Positions 36,777-46,600 of a DNA stretch of 64,000 bases are shown one piece after another. The DNA is taken from the NCBI RefSeq assembly GCF_000013445.1, contig NC_007796.1, forward strand, positions 1,524,936 through 1,588,935, given 5' to 3'. Positions within the stretch are counted from its first letter, which is position 1; the number at the start of each line of letters is the position of its first letter. Both the position numbers and the translations under genes were made by a program. Under the pieces are notes generated by a model. The model did no database searches. It saw only the letters and a list, made by a program, of their open reading frames with translations, and was not told where the DNA came from. Source of the stretch: Methanospirillum hungatei JF-1 (GTDB lineage Archaea > Halobacteriota > Methanomicrobia > Methanomicrobiales > Methanospirillaceae).

Positions 36777-37915
36777 CGTATTTTCTAAACCATTACGCGA
36801 ACGGAGCATATGATGAGCAGATGGATGATGATCTGGCCGGTCTGAATGCGGTGAATCTGATGACCATGCATCAGTCTAAAGGGCTGGAATGGCCGGTTGT
36901 ATTCATCCCTGCTCTGGTGAACGGAAGGTTTCCCTCAGCAAAAACCGGAAGAGAGCAGAGATGGCTTCTTCCCCGTGATATGTTCAATGTGTCAAGGTAT
37001 GAAGGTGACGTGGAAGGGGAACGAAAGCTGATGTATGTTGCTATGACGAGGGCAAAGGAGCTGCTTGTCCTGTCATATTTTACCACATTAAACGGGAGGA
37101 AGAAGGGTGTCAGCGAATTTATCGAGGATCTGGCCGACTGTCCGGATATTGAGGTTCTTTCTCCCTTTACACATCTACCTGATCTTTCATTGTCACAGCG
37201 TGGTGAGGATGATGAGATCCAGACGTTTGCCGCCGGCGAGCTGATTCACTATAGTAAATGCCCGTACCGGTACAGAATTAATACCATATGGGGATTTCAG
37301 CCGGGTATCAACCCGTATCTTGGGTATGGAAATGCTCTCCATCATTGTATGCGGGAAGCTGCCGAACTGATGAAGGAAGGGTATGATCCGGTCACGGCGG
37401 TTGCAACATCGGTTGAAGAGAACTTTTTCATGCCATTTGCCGATCCCGGACGTGCAGAAGGTATGCGGGATGTGGTGATGGAGAAGCTGATTCATTTTGC
37501 CGAAGCCAGGAAGGATGATATGCTCCGGATTCGTGAGGTGGAGACACGGATTGAGTATCCCCTGATGCAGGCAACGGTTGCTGGGAAGGTAGATGTGATT
37601 CTGCATGATAATGAAGGGATAGAGATCCGGGATTACAAGACGTCTGATACGGTGGTTACCGAGAATGATGCATCGATGCAGATAAGGCTCTATGCCCGTG
37701 GACTTACTGCAATTGGAGAGCAGGTGTGTTCAGGTTCGATTGCCTTTCTTGAGGATGCAACGGTGGTTCCGGTACCGGTGAGTGAAGAGATGCTGACAAA
37801 GGCAGAGCACTTAGCTGAGAAAATAATTACAGGAATTGTGAACCGGGAGTTTTCAGCCTGCCCCGGGGATCAGTGTAAGGCATGTGATTATGTGAAAATC
37901 TGCCGGTTTGTGTGA
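36752..37915 (+). CDS. UvrD helicase C-terminus with Cas4/AddB-like PD-(D/E)XK nuclease
   Basis: 387 codons from a nominal ATG inside the previous gene. Helicase motif V VNLMTMHQSKGLEWPVVFIP and VI RKLMYVAMTRAKELLVLSYF are followed by a nuclease: HYSKCPYRYR (first Cys), GNALHHCMREA, GKVDVILHDNEGIEIRDYKT (D...E-x-K catalytic set) and a C-terminal CPGDQCKACDYVKICRF, the Cys triad of iron-sulfur PD-(D/E)XK enzymes (AddB, Cas4). Joined with the upstream part it would be a helicase-nuclease. No ribosome binding site supports separate translation. Confidence 0.85.
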   Translation: MADSVKTVTYFLNHYANGAYDEQMDDDLAGLNAVNLMTMHQSKGLEWPVVFIPALVNGRFPSAKTGREQRWLLPRDMFNVSRYEGDVEGERKLMYVAMTRAKELLVLSYFTTLNGRKKGVSEFIEDLADCPDIEVLSPFTHLPDLSLSQRGEDDEIQTFAAGELIHYSKCPYRYRINTIWGFQPGINPYLGYGNALHHCMREAAELMKEGYDPVTAVATSVEENFFMPFADPGRAEGMRDVVMEKLIHFAEARKDDMLRIREVETRIEYPLMQATVAGKVDVILHDNEGIEIRDYKTSDTVVTENDASMQIRLYARGLTAIGEQVCSGSIAFLEDATVVPVPVSEEMLTKAEHLAEKIITGIVNREFSACPGDQCKACDYVKICRFV

Positions 37916-37930
37916 TACGGGTGTTAAGCG

Positions 37931-38287
37931 ATGGGGAAGATTACGGTTCTTGATAAAGAAATAACAGTATCAGTTCTCCATGAGGAGGATTATATCTGCA
38001 TAACTGATATTGCGAAATACAAAGATGCAGAGCGTACAGATTATATTATTCAAAATTGGTTAAGAAGCAGAAATACCATTGAGTTCATCGGCATATGGGA
38101 ACATTTAAATAACCCAAATTTTAACCCCATCGAATTCGATGGGTTTAGTATGTTAGGGGGTAGAAGGGCGGTTCCGGATTACTCCAACGATATACCTACC
38201 CAACGAAATAACAAAGATGCCGGCAATACAGATACTATAACAACAAAATATCCTGGAGGGATAGTATGGCTACAACAATGGACGTAG
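37931..38287 (+). pseudogene. Truncated KilA-N domain protein
   Basis: 119 codons. Residues 1-75 match the start of KilA-N/DUF-type DNA-binding proteins: TVSVLHEEDYICITDIAKYK, DYIIQNWLRSRNTIEFIGIW, then FNPIEFDGF. Normally about 150 further residues follow; here sequence after residue 76 looks random. The break coincides with the 24-bp near-palindrome at 38123-38146, as in the fragment at 34617. Likely inactive. Confidence 0.7.
38123..38146. repeat. 24-bp near-palindrome at the KilA-N break (also at 34632-34655)
   Basis: AACCCCATC-GAATTC-GATGGGTTT. The other copy has GTC/GAC in place of ATC/GAT, so both arms changed together and the palindrome kept one mismatch only. The symmetry overlaps codons for FNP(V/I)EFDGF. 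Confidence 0.5.
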
Positions 38288-38508
38288 TATTTGATGGTTC
38301 TGTGCTTCGGCCGATTGATGAAATAAAACTTGTTCCGGGCAAAAAATACACAATAATTATTAATTCTGATGAGATTTACGAGATAAATCCTGAACTGGAT
38401 CCTGCATTTAATATCGCCTCATTAGCTGTGGATACAGGGATTCCTGATCTTGCACATGAACATGATCACTATCTCTATGGAACTGACAAAAGGGCGAAGA
38501 ATGAATGA
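38266..38508 (+). CDS. DUF104-type antitoxin
   Basis: 80 aa. VVFDGSVLRPIDEIKLVPGK then KYTIII is the beta-strand core of the AF2212/DUF104 antitoxin family. GGAGGGAT ends 3-4 nt before the ATG. The stop overlaps the start of the following PIN toxin gene by 8 bp, the usual layout of such pairs. Probably binds and neutralises the toxin and represses the operon. Confidence 0.85.
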   Translation: MATTMDVVFDGSVLRPIDEIKLVPGKKYTIIINSDEIYEINPELDPAFNIASLAVDTGIPDLAHEHDHYLYGTDKRAKNE

Positions 38509-38926
38509 ACCTACATCAGAGATATTCGTTGATATTGCATGTTGGTTTGCGTTATTAAACCAAAAGGATTCACTTCATATAATAACCAACATACTCTATC
38601 AGGATTTGATGAAAAAAGGGTCAGTATTTGTTACTACGTCCTCAATTATTGAGGAAACCTCCAATGCTTTATCCAATCCAAAATTCAGATCGTCTTTGAT
38701 AACTTTTTATCACAATATTTGTCGTTCTCCAAGAGTTCCCATTTTGCATGTTGATCCTGAATTATGGGAAAAAGGATGGAGGCTTTTTTATAAGCGAGAT
38801 GATAAGAATTGGAGTTTTACTGATTGTGTGTCATTTGTAGTCATGAATGAAAGAAGTATTAAAAATGCCCTTACCAGTGATAAACACTTTATTCAGGCTG
38901 GTTTTTCTGCAATGCTGCAGAATTGA
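38501..38926 (+). CDS. PIN-domain toxin (VapC-like)
   Basis: 141 aa from the ATG at 38501; longer starts lie inside the antitoxin gene. PIN residues: IFVDIACWFALLNQKD (first Asp), SSIIEETSNAL (Glu), FTDCVSFVVMNE (third acidic Asp) and ALTSDKHFIQAGF (fourth). Expected Mg-dependent RNase activity. Pair with the DUF104 antitoxin. Confidence 0.85.
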   Translation: MNEPTSEIFVDIACWFALLNQKDSLHIITNILYQDLMKKGSVFVTTSSIIEETSNALSNPKFRSSLITFYHNICRSPRVPILHVDPELWEKGWRLFYKRDDKNWSFTDCVSFVVMNERSIKNALTSDKHFIQAGFSAMLQN

Positions 38927-38927
38927 T

Positions 38928-39071
38928 CAGGCTTTCCGGATCGTTTCCGGATCACTCCAAAAAAGGAGAAAGAGTAAACTCTATGAATCAAGATTATTTC
39001 TCGAATTATCACATGCATTTTAAAATTTCAAAATTACCAGAATACAGGCTTTCCGGATCGATACCGGATCA
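38928..39071. repeat. Two 27-bp direct repeats
   Basis: CAGGCTTTCCGGATCG starts copies at 38928 and 39045; the following 11 bases (NNNCCGGATCA) also agree, 25 of 27 identical. They bracket 90 bp of non-coding sequence between the PIN gene and the methyltransferase fragment. A 64-codon frame across them is not convincing. Confidence 0.5.
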
Positions 39072-39126
39072 TGACCGCTGTATGAGCTATCCAAAACGAA
39101 GAAGTACGATGTATTGAGGAGACGAT

Positions 39127-39486
39127 ATGACGAAACCGATGAAAGAGAACGATGAATTATTGGTGCGGGAAGTAAAATCAGCATATGATGAAGAGTTACA
39201 GGTAAAAGAGAAGGAGGATATCGAGAATCTCCAGCGTCTCTTACGTCAGCTCTTCCAGCTCCAGACCGATGATCAGCTGAACTACGGTATCTACCGGATC
39301 ATGAATGAGAAGCGGGCTGAGGTTGAGAAGTTCATAACAAAGACCCTTCCGGACCAGGTCAGGGAAGCCTGCACAGATCTGACCCCGGAGATTGCCCGTC
39401 AGCATCGTTCGTTCATCTTCTCACATATTCATTCGTTCTTCTCCCGGTACTACGAGAAGGGTGATTTCATGCCCCCATGTATCTAA
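39127..39486 (+). pseudogene. N-terminal fragment of a Mod-like DNA methyltransferase
   Basis: 119 codons. LRQLFQLQTDDQLNYGIYRI, MNEKRAEVEKFI and IFSHIHSFFSRYYEKGDF are the conserved start of large Mod-type adenine methyltransferases in methanogens, before the catalytic domain. Similarity stops after GDF. No catalytic motif remains, so the gene is a remnant. Matching Res-like C-terminal remnants occur at 57.3-60.6 kb. Confidence 0.6.
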
Positions 39487-39641
39487 TCCTGTAATTATTC
39501 AGGTATATTTACCTCAACCCGACACTCAGCAGCAAATTGTGGTTTTAAATACTTAATAACCTAGCGATCACTAAAGGGGGTTTTAGGTATTATCAGGAAT
39601 AAAATTCAAGTTAGACAAAAAATATTTAGATTTAATGTGTT

Positions 39642-39779
39642 TTAGAGGCTGTTACATAACCAAAATGTCATTTCCGCAAGAAGGATAATTTCCATTCGAG
39701 TGAAACCTAAAATCGGCGATAAAAAATCTGGTTTTTTCCTCATTGTACCAGCGGTTTAAAGTTATGCAACAACCTCTAC
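39642..39779. mobile_element. MITE-like element with 16-bp inverted ends and TA duplication
   Basis: Left end GAGGCTGTTACATAAC at 39645-39660, right end GTTATGCAACAACCTC at 39761-39776, inverted with two mismatches; TA on both outer sides. The inside (about 100 bp) has no gene. Size and TA duplication fit a non-autonomous IS630/Tc1-like element. The rest of 39487-39891 shows nothing else. Confidence 0.65.
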
Positions 39780-39891
39780 ATTGAATCTTATTTTTTCTGG
39801 CCTTAAGATTGTGTTCAACCACTAATCCCATTCTACATCTTCCAGAATAATATGAATTGAAACCAGGATCTCAATCAACAGTAAGAAAAAT

Positions 39892-40734
39892 TCAGGGATA
39901 CATCTCTGAAAATTCTGGAGCAATAAAGGCCCCATGAACTGCTGCCAAATAAAGTCCGCTCTGTGTTATTGTTATCCGGTGATATCTTCCGACTTTCTTT
40001 TTAGTAACATATCCAGATGCAATGAGAGGTTCGAGAGCACTTTTATTAAGGCGGGTATGATACCTCCTCTGAATCATTCTCATCTCATCCTTGTGTTTCT
40101 CCCTGAATGGAATGTCATATCCGGGTTCTCCTGACTGGATGAGATGATCCACGATCTCCCAGGTAAAGAGCCCTTCCTTTTTTCCTGCTAGAAGAGATAG
40201 TACAGTGACTTTCATTTTATCCGGGAGTGCCAATGGTATTTTTTCAAGGTTCCATATTCTCTGTTGCTTACAGATTGAGAGACCATGGCATTCTACATCA
40301 TGGGCTGAATCTGCATATTTATCTGCACGGACATAATATAGAGAAACATCATGGGCCATTGCTGCAAGGGTAGTAGCAAAGGCCGTTATTCTACCACATG
40401 CAGACATATTAACTTTTATAACTGAATTCTGCTCTTTTTCTTGATTAATAATAGATGCAACCTCTCTCATTACTTCAAGAGTATTGAACATATCGATCTG
40501 TTTTGTAATGACCTGAATTCCCTTCTCCGTGAGGATATCGGAAACACGACTCTCATAATGTCTTTCCCGTGCAGTCATCTGAATCTCCTCCGGAGTATTG
40601 TATTTTTCCATCTGCTTCATGGTAAGGAGATACACTCGAACGGCTTTTTCTGAATCAAATGGTCGTATGGCACGATCAATCTCATACCCAAGTGGAATAA
40701 TATGAACAGAATGAGGATGATTACTCTCTGCCAT
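39892..40734 (-). CDS. CARF-like/winged-helix regulator (DUF6293 type)
   Basis: 280 aa. N-terminal Rossmann-like domain: HSVHIIPLGYEIDRAIRPF, then VIKVNMSACGRITAFATTLA, the place of the ligand loop in CARF domains. C-terminal winged helix at about 180-265 (ALEPLIASGYVTKKKVGRYH, RITITQSGLYLA). The type is related to Csa3-like regulators and is found near CRISPR and in other contexts. Located between the accessory block and the CRISPR array; it may sense a nucleotide signal and control defence genes, which is inference. Confidence 0.75.
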   Translation of the reverse strand: MAESNHPHSVHIIPLGYEIDRAIRPFDSEKAVRVYLLTMKQMEKYNTPEEIQMTARERHYESRVSDILTEKGIQVITKQIDMFNTLEVMREVASIINQEKEQNSVIKVNMSACGRITAFATTLAAMAHDVSLYYVRADKYADSAHDVECHGLSICKQQRIWNLEKIPLALPDKMKVTVLSLLAGKKEGLFTWEIVDHLIQSGEPGYDIPFREKHKDEMRMIQRRYHTRLNKSALEPLIASGYVTKKKVGRYHRITITQSGLYLAAVHGAFIAPEFSEMYP

Positions 40735-40796
40735 AGGTGTTTTATTTTATATTGATACAAAAATGTCTTTCGGTTTATCCACAGATTGATGATTGC

Positions 40797-40887
40797 AGAT
40801 AAATCCCCGTACTTACGGGGAACGAACATGTAAAAAATTCTAACACCTAATAATCAGATGGGTCATCCCTGTATCACAAGGATTGGC
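40797..40887. repeat. Two degenerate I-E-like CRISPR repeats outside the array
   Basis: At 40797-40825 the core TCCCCGTACTTACGGGGAAC copies the hairpin of the array repeat. At 40859-40887, 62 bp on, GGTCATCCCTGTATCAC is a weaker match in register with a 61-bp repeat period. They may be the relic of another array. The wider gap 40735-41220 holds no gene. Confidence 0.4.
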
Positions 40888-41220
40888 AATTATTAGTTTT
40901 TTTGACTTGATAATCTTTTGTTGCACCAGATGAATGTTATACGAGAATGGTCTCGATGTTTCCAAGGTTTTAATAAAACGATATGCTTACAGTTTGGCAC
41001 TTAAGCGTTAATATAAAACAAAATAGGAGAATTTTCGTATTTGAATAGAGAACGAAGGGAATAAAAAAAAGATGGTAGTAAAGATACATGGCCACCAGGT
41101 GAACCACGATATCCAGACACAATCTTCTTAATTCCCTTTTCAGGGATCCTTTTTACTCAGGTTTCATACTATCCCCACCCGGCTGAGATCGTGGATTATC
41201 CCAAACACGGGCAACAATTA

Positions 41221-41415
41221 TTTGTTAAGAAACCCTGTAGATAAATTGTCAAATCCGGAAGCCCGGAAGAGACTAAGGGGATCTGACGTGCTCGGGTTTC
41301 ACCCACTTTCGTGTATGCGGTGATGTGGATATTAACCGCATACACATCCTGATTACTTTTGAAAAGCATTTATTATCTGATTTTGTTTTTCCTTTTGTGA
41401 AAGTCGGATGTATGC
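41221..41415 (+). repeat. Structured repeat element, copy 2
   Basis: Partner of 34695-34890 in direct orientation, 6.5 kb apart. Hairpin 41311-41320 GTGTATGCGG with 41336-41345 CCGCATACAC (ten pairs) around the loop TGATGTGGATATTAA. Two paired positions differ from copy 1 and remain paired. Similarity extends through GAAAAGCAT to TATGCC. No protein is conserved between the copies: the reading frame shared at their start is broken here. Confidence 0.6.
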
Positions 41416-41558
41416 CCGAACTTTTTATTTGCTTATCATTTACTTATTCAAGTGTTCTATTGAAACTATCTGGAACACGCATACTTGTAGACGGTTCCCA
41501 TTCATCCCGTTGCACACCAGGAACTCATATGTATAACCAGTATATGTCAGATGGGGTT

Positions 41559-41709
41559 CGGTTCATCTCCATCCACACGGGGAACTCGCCACATAGCAGC
41601 CCCACACTCTCTTTTCTCACGGTTCATCCCCATACACACGGGGAACTCTTTACCTGCCGGAAGAAAGGCGACAACCTATTCAGTTCATCCCCATACACAC
41701 GGGGAACTC
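41559..41709 (-). CRISPR. Trailer-end piece of the type I-E array, three repeats
   Basis: Repeats at 41559-41587, 41620-41648 and 41681-41709 with two 32-nt spacers. Two of the three repeats carry mutations (CTCCATCC in the first, CAGTTC start in the last), as expected at the old end of an array read from the right. Separated from the main array by 1.9 kb of virus-like DNA. Confidence 0.9.
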
Positions 41710-42577
41710 GCTCCTTCTCAAGTTCCGGGGTTGCAGTCAGTCCGGGAGGCAGAACGTTTGTCTTGATGTTCTGCCAGGCGTCTTCCTGTGCTTGTGCTTC
41801 CGCCTGTTTCTTCTCGTCTTCGAATGCCTGAACTTTTGTGTTTAATTCTGCGATGGCGGTATCCTTTTCAGCAATCTGACCGGTCAGGGTTTCGACCTGA
41901 GCGTTCAGAAGAGTGACCTGTTTGTTGAGTTCTTCTGTCATGTTCGAATTGCTCGCATTGAGGATAGGGGCCGGTCCGTTAGCCGGAGTCAGCCCTTTGA
42001 TAGCCTCCATTAGTCGGGTAAAATGCCCTTTTAGTTCTTCAGAATCCATAGTCTGACTCCGTGCGTTCAGGAACGTGGCCCCCCCGTCCTGCGGTTGAAG
42101 CCCGTCCTTTGATTTCTTGAAAATAAGGATGTGGTCAGGTTTTACTTTCCCGACCAGTCGTCCATCACCATCGACGTCTGCGATAAAACCGGAAGAGAAC
42201 TGGAGTTCTCCGTTGTTGTGTAAAGTCCTGACTTCAGAATCGGTGAACTGGAACGACCCGGTGAACCGTGCGGTTCCGTTCTGAACGATTTCGGCTCCGG
42301 TGAACGATCCGACAACCCGCCCGTCTGATTCTTTCAGGGCTTTCTTCAGGTCCTGTGTCAGCAATGTCTTCGGATGCCTGGTTCCAAAGATGAGCGGGGT
42401 ACCGTTCCATAATGACTCAGTCCCGGTGAAGTTCCCGGAACCAAAGAAGAGTTTCCGGCTCACCCCGTCCTGGTTTGTATGTGACCGCCAGGTATCCAGG
42501 GTGTGCAGGATTACGTCGTGGCCGGACTGGTCCGGTGCGGCGTTGGCGTAGAGCTGATACTGCTCTGCCGAAGACAT
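41710..42577 (-). pseudogene. Virus head-maturation/scaffold-like protein (DUF2213-like), truncated
   Basis: ATG at 42577; the virus-like frame is intact to the repeat edge at 41710 and then reads 29 random residues through the repeats. Segments RKLFFGSGNFTGTESLWNGT, PLIFGTRHPKTLL, GRVVGSFTGAEIVQNG, GELQFSSGFIAD and VKPDHILIFKKSKDG resemble DUF2213-type prohead proteins. A coiled coil (about 215-285) follows as in scaffold regions. The C-terminus is lost at the CRISPR repeat. It lies with an ADP-ribosyltransferase gene on the same fragment. Confidence 0.7.
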
Positions 42578-43006
42578 AGGAGCATATTATGCTCAGGGTA
42601 TATTATGAAATATGGAAAAAACAGGGTACGAGCATAGTGAAAGGGGATGATAGTCAGGGGTTGCGCATAATGTGAGAGGGTTTCATTGAGGTAATTCTAC
42701 CTTTTATTAGAAAATGGACAGTTCAAAGAACAAGCGATAATAAGCAGGCAATAGAAACATAAGAATTGTCATGGTATAGCCGCCGTGGAAAGTTGCTACC
42801 CATGACAGGACATTAACCATGGTATATCGATTTCAAATCGTAAATACCTTTCTCGTGTGGGCTTGTACCCGCTCGGGACTGGTAGAAAAGAGTCTGTTAG
42901 TTGCTGATATCATCCTTATTGGTCAACACGTTGGCCTTTGGTGATATCCGCTTAACCCTCTTTTTTACCATCTTCTTCTCCCAGGGGTTCAAACTGGAGG
43001 TTATGA
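42578..43006. other. Non-coding part of the virus-like insert
   Basis: No confident gene. One minus-strand frame at 42707-42820 would give a 37-aa hydrophobic peptide starting MVNVLSWVATFHGG, without a clear ribosome binding site. Likely contains promoter sequence for the head-protein gene. Confidence 0.4.
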
Positions 43007-43186
43007 TTAAAGAGGTCGAACGCTCTTTTTCAGTTTACTCACGTCTAATCCAAAGGTGGTTTTCATGAACTCTTCTGCCCATTCACGATCCTTCATTTTT
43101 TCTTCATGCGTGCGAGTATCTTTTATTCCAGTGATAATTCCATCATCACACTCTTTCCACCGTTTGAATGTCTCTTCTTGGGTCAT
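43007..43186 (-). CDS. Small partner of the ADP-ribosyltransferase, 59 aa
   Basis: ATG at 43186 overlaps the TGA of the transferase gene (ATGA). MTQEETFKRWKECDDGIITG, then THEEKMKDREWAEEFMKTTF. Charged and helical. The second transferase at 58037 is also followed by a 51-aa protein with a similar shape (KKWLEKY...ITEGEKIRLEAW). Could be an immunity factor, cofactor or virion protein; function unknown. Confidence 0.6.
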   Translation of the reverse strand: MTQEETFKRWKECDDGIITGIKDTRTHEEKMKDREWAEEFMKTTFGLDVSKLKKSVRPL

Positions 43187-43610
43187 CTTATTACTCTTTT
43201 TAGAAGTATCATACGAACTTTTTCTAATGGGGTCACTCGCTCAACCCCGTAGTCAGTGTGCTTATATTCGAATCTATCTGCATTAAAGATATCTCCAACC
43301 ACATACTCTTCTCCCCGTGGCATTAAGTACTCATATTCTCCATCTCCAAGTGATAAGGCCTTTGTTCCAGGAGGGGTTTGAAACATGAATACATTACAGA
43401 ATCCGCTCTCATCACGTTCTTTCGCTGCAAACCCATAAGCAGTACTCAAATCTAATGACGAGGATCTGTATGCTGGTTCGTGATATGCTCCATCTTTTAT
43501 GATATCTTTTGCTTTTTCTATTCCAAGACCAAAGAAATGATTGTTGCGCTCTGTCGTGATAGAATCGGGTTTATTAAAGGAGGAATCTATGTTCGCAATA
43601 TGCAAGTACA
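43183..43610 (-). pseudogene. ADP-ribosyltransferase, N-terminus cut by the CRISPR repeat
   Basis: The frame enters directly from the repeat at 43611; the only start is a GTG formed partly by repeat bases. The remaining part holds the STS-like strand AYRSSSLDLSTAYGFAAKER and the catalytic turn MPRGEEYVVGD (E-x-E type), as in C3/VIP2-like transferases found in phage head proteins. The Arg motif that should lie upstream is missing. Probably inactive. Followed by the coupled small gene. Confidence 0.65.
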
Positions 43611-46600
43611 CGGTTCATCCCCATACACACGGGGAACTCTGGATGTCAGAAGGATTGGCGTTTCGCGATCGCGGTTCATCCCCATACACACGGGGAACTC
43701 GAAATGGGATTGAAACAAACGAAGGAAGTAGACGGTTCATCCCCATACACACGGGGAACTCATAAAAAAAATCTAATCCTCCAACACATCATGCGGTTCA
43801 TCCCCATACACACGGGGAACTCGTGTTTGCAGCACCTTACGTTCCCCGTTTTGACGGTTCATCCCCATACACACGGGGAACTCCTAAAACAAAAATTAGT
43901 TAAGTTTTAAGCGCTCGGTTCATCCCCATACACACGGGGAACTCATCGAAATGATGACCTTCTCTTCTTCGGTCATCGGTTCATCCCCATACACACGGGG
44001 AACTCGTCATGAAGTGTTTCTCTGAATGCAAGATATGCGGTTCATCCCCATACACACGGGGAACTCTTTGGATTCATGCGGGAAAATGTGTGATGCTTCG
44101 GTTCATCCCCATACACACGGGGAACTCAACTTGCTCCCCACTCTCATCGATATTACACACGGTTCATCCCCATACACACGGGGAACTCTGAGGATGGGGC
44201 TTCCTGCTTCATAGAGACAACGGTTCATCCCCATACACACGGGGAACTCGGCATCAGGTTATGAACCTGATTAATGACATACGGTTCATCCCCATACACA
44301 CGGGGAACTCGAAACTGGTTGAGATTATGATTCTGCCGATTCCGGTTCATCCCCATACACACGGGGAACTCGTATATCGCGTTCTATCCCTCAATTCTTG
44401 GCGCGGTTCATCCCCATACACACGGGGAACTCTCAAGTCCGATGTCAGATAAGATGGTCGCATCCGGTTCATCCCCATACACACGGGGAACTCTCCCGAA
44501 AGAATGCCCTCATCTAATTTCGTTCCGGTTCATCCCCATACACACGGGGAACTCTACCGCTGATAGTCAACACTCCACGAGTTTCACGGTTCATCCCCAT
44601 ACACACGGGGAACTCCAATTCTTTCGCATCAAGCATGGATTCGAGTTCGGTTCATCCCCATACACACGGGGAACTCGTGTTATCTTCCTTCTGATTGACT
44701 CGGAATTTCGGTTCATCCCCATACACACGGGGAACTCGGGTACTTCCGGGCCATGAGGGGAACCATCACCGGTTCATCCCCATACACACGGGGAACTCCC
44801 AACCGTCGCCAATTTCAGTTTTGCCTGTTTCGGTTCATCCCCATACACACGGGGAACTCATTATATCAATAGATTTGTATTTTTCTTTGTTCGGTTCATC
44901 CCCATACACACGGGGAACTCCAATATCCTCTGATATAATTGTTTTACGTGCCCGGTTCATCCCCATACACACGGGGAACTCAAGACCGTCTGAAGTCCAC
45001 ATAAGGATTTGTCCGGTTCATCCCCATACACACGGGGAACTCGTTTTAATGGCGCCCTTATCGGTATTCTATCCCGGTTCATCCCCATACACACGGGGAA
45101 CTCATGATATCTGTCACGGCTCATACTACCAGTGCCGGTTCATCCCCATACACACGGGGAACTCTTCATCTAACCATTCACTGATCAAATCATACACCGG
45201 TTCATCCCCATACACACGGGGAACTCTTTCAGGATTTCCTCATAGAATTCCAGGTCTACGGTTCATCCCCATACACACGGGGAACTCGTACACATTTGGT
45301 GAACATTTGAATACTCTCTCCGGTTCATCCCCATACACACGGGGAACTCTCAAGAGTCTGTTCTAATACAGTCTCTTGAGCCGGTTCATCCCCATACACA
45401 CGGGGAACTCACAGGTATGACATACAGTATTGAGTGTTGCAACGGTTCATCCCCATACACACGGGGAACTCGCCCCACCCCCCCCATACTCTGCGTAGGT
45501 ACTCGGTTCATCCCCATACACACGGGGAACTCATACATCATTTCGCGGACTGCCTTGCACTGGTCGGTTCATCCCCATACACACGGGGAACTCGTGAAAT
45601 AAGCGGGCTTGACGGGAAAATTATCCGGTTCATCCCCATACACACGGGGAACTCGGAAACGGCAATAACATCACGTTAGGAGGTGACGGTTCATCCCCAT
45701 ACACACGGGGAACTCATCCTCATGCGGCCTTCCCTCTTCCAGTTCTTCGGTTCATCCCCATACACACGGGGAACTCTCCAGGCAGTTTGATTTGAATTCT
45801 TTTTCTGACGGTTCATCCCCATACACACGGGGAACTCTCAGGAGTGCCTCCAAGTGCTTCAATCGCCTGCGGTTCATCCCCATACACACGGGGAACTCTA
45901 TTTGTCTCATGGGCCTAATACCTCTACCCCTGGTTCATCCCCATACACACGGGGAACTCTCCGCCTTTCCCTGCCTACTCATTGCAGAGTCCGGTTCATC
46001 CCCATACACACGGGGAACTCTCCTTGGGTTTTCTGATGGTTCTATCAGGATTCGGTTCATCCCCATACACACGGGGAACTCTATGCAAAAGGAGCGATAA
46101 GCACGTCTACGTACGGTTCATCCCCATACACACGGGGAACTCCCGCATTCGCAGGCAATATCACAGGTTGCACACGGTTCATCCCCATACACACGGGGAA
46201 CTCGCCTGCCCTATGTTCCAGAGCCGATCTTCCCATGGTTCATCCCCATACACACGGGGAACTCGATTCAAATTTGTATTATTTACCCGATTTTTATGGT
46301 TCATCCCCATACACACGGGGAACTCATCCCTCTATCACAACCAAACATCAGGTAATCCGGTTCATCCCCATACACACGGGGAACTCCAAGTCTCCTGCAG
46401 ACTATATAAAGATATACGCGGTTCATCCCCATACACACGGGGAACTCATGTTGCGTTCCCTGATGCATCCAGCGTGCATCGGTTCATCCCCATACACACG
46501 GGGAACTCATTCCATCAGATGTATCTGTCATATATTGCCTCGGTTCATCCCCATACACACGGGGAACTCTAATAACTCCAACTGTTTTAATATTGCTTCT

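Noticed and set aside
38923..39117. 64-codon frame across the 27-bp repeats
   Set aside because: Both ends fall in repeats and no ribosome binding site or domain is visible.
41325..41831. Plus-strand frame of 168 codons across the left CRISPR piece
   Set aside because: Runs through repeats and the antisense of the virus gene; no independent coding signal.
42981..43010. GGTTCAAAC resembling a tRNA T-loop
   Set aside because: No acceptor, D or anticodon stem can be drawn around it.
41710..43610. Integration of the virus DNA by simple crossover with a matching spacer
   Set aside because: That would leave the same 32-nt spacer at both ends; the 32 bases after 41709 and before 43611 are different.
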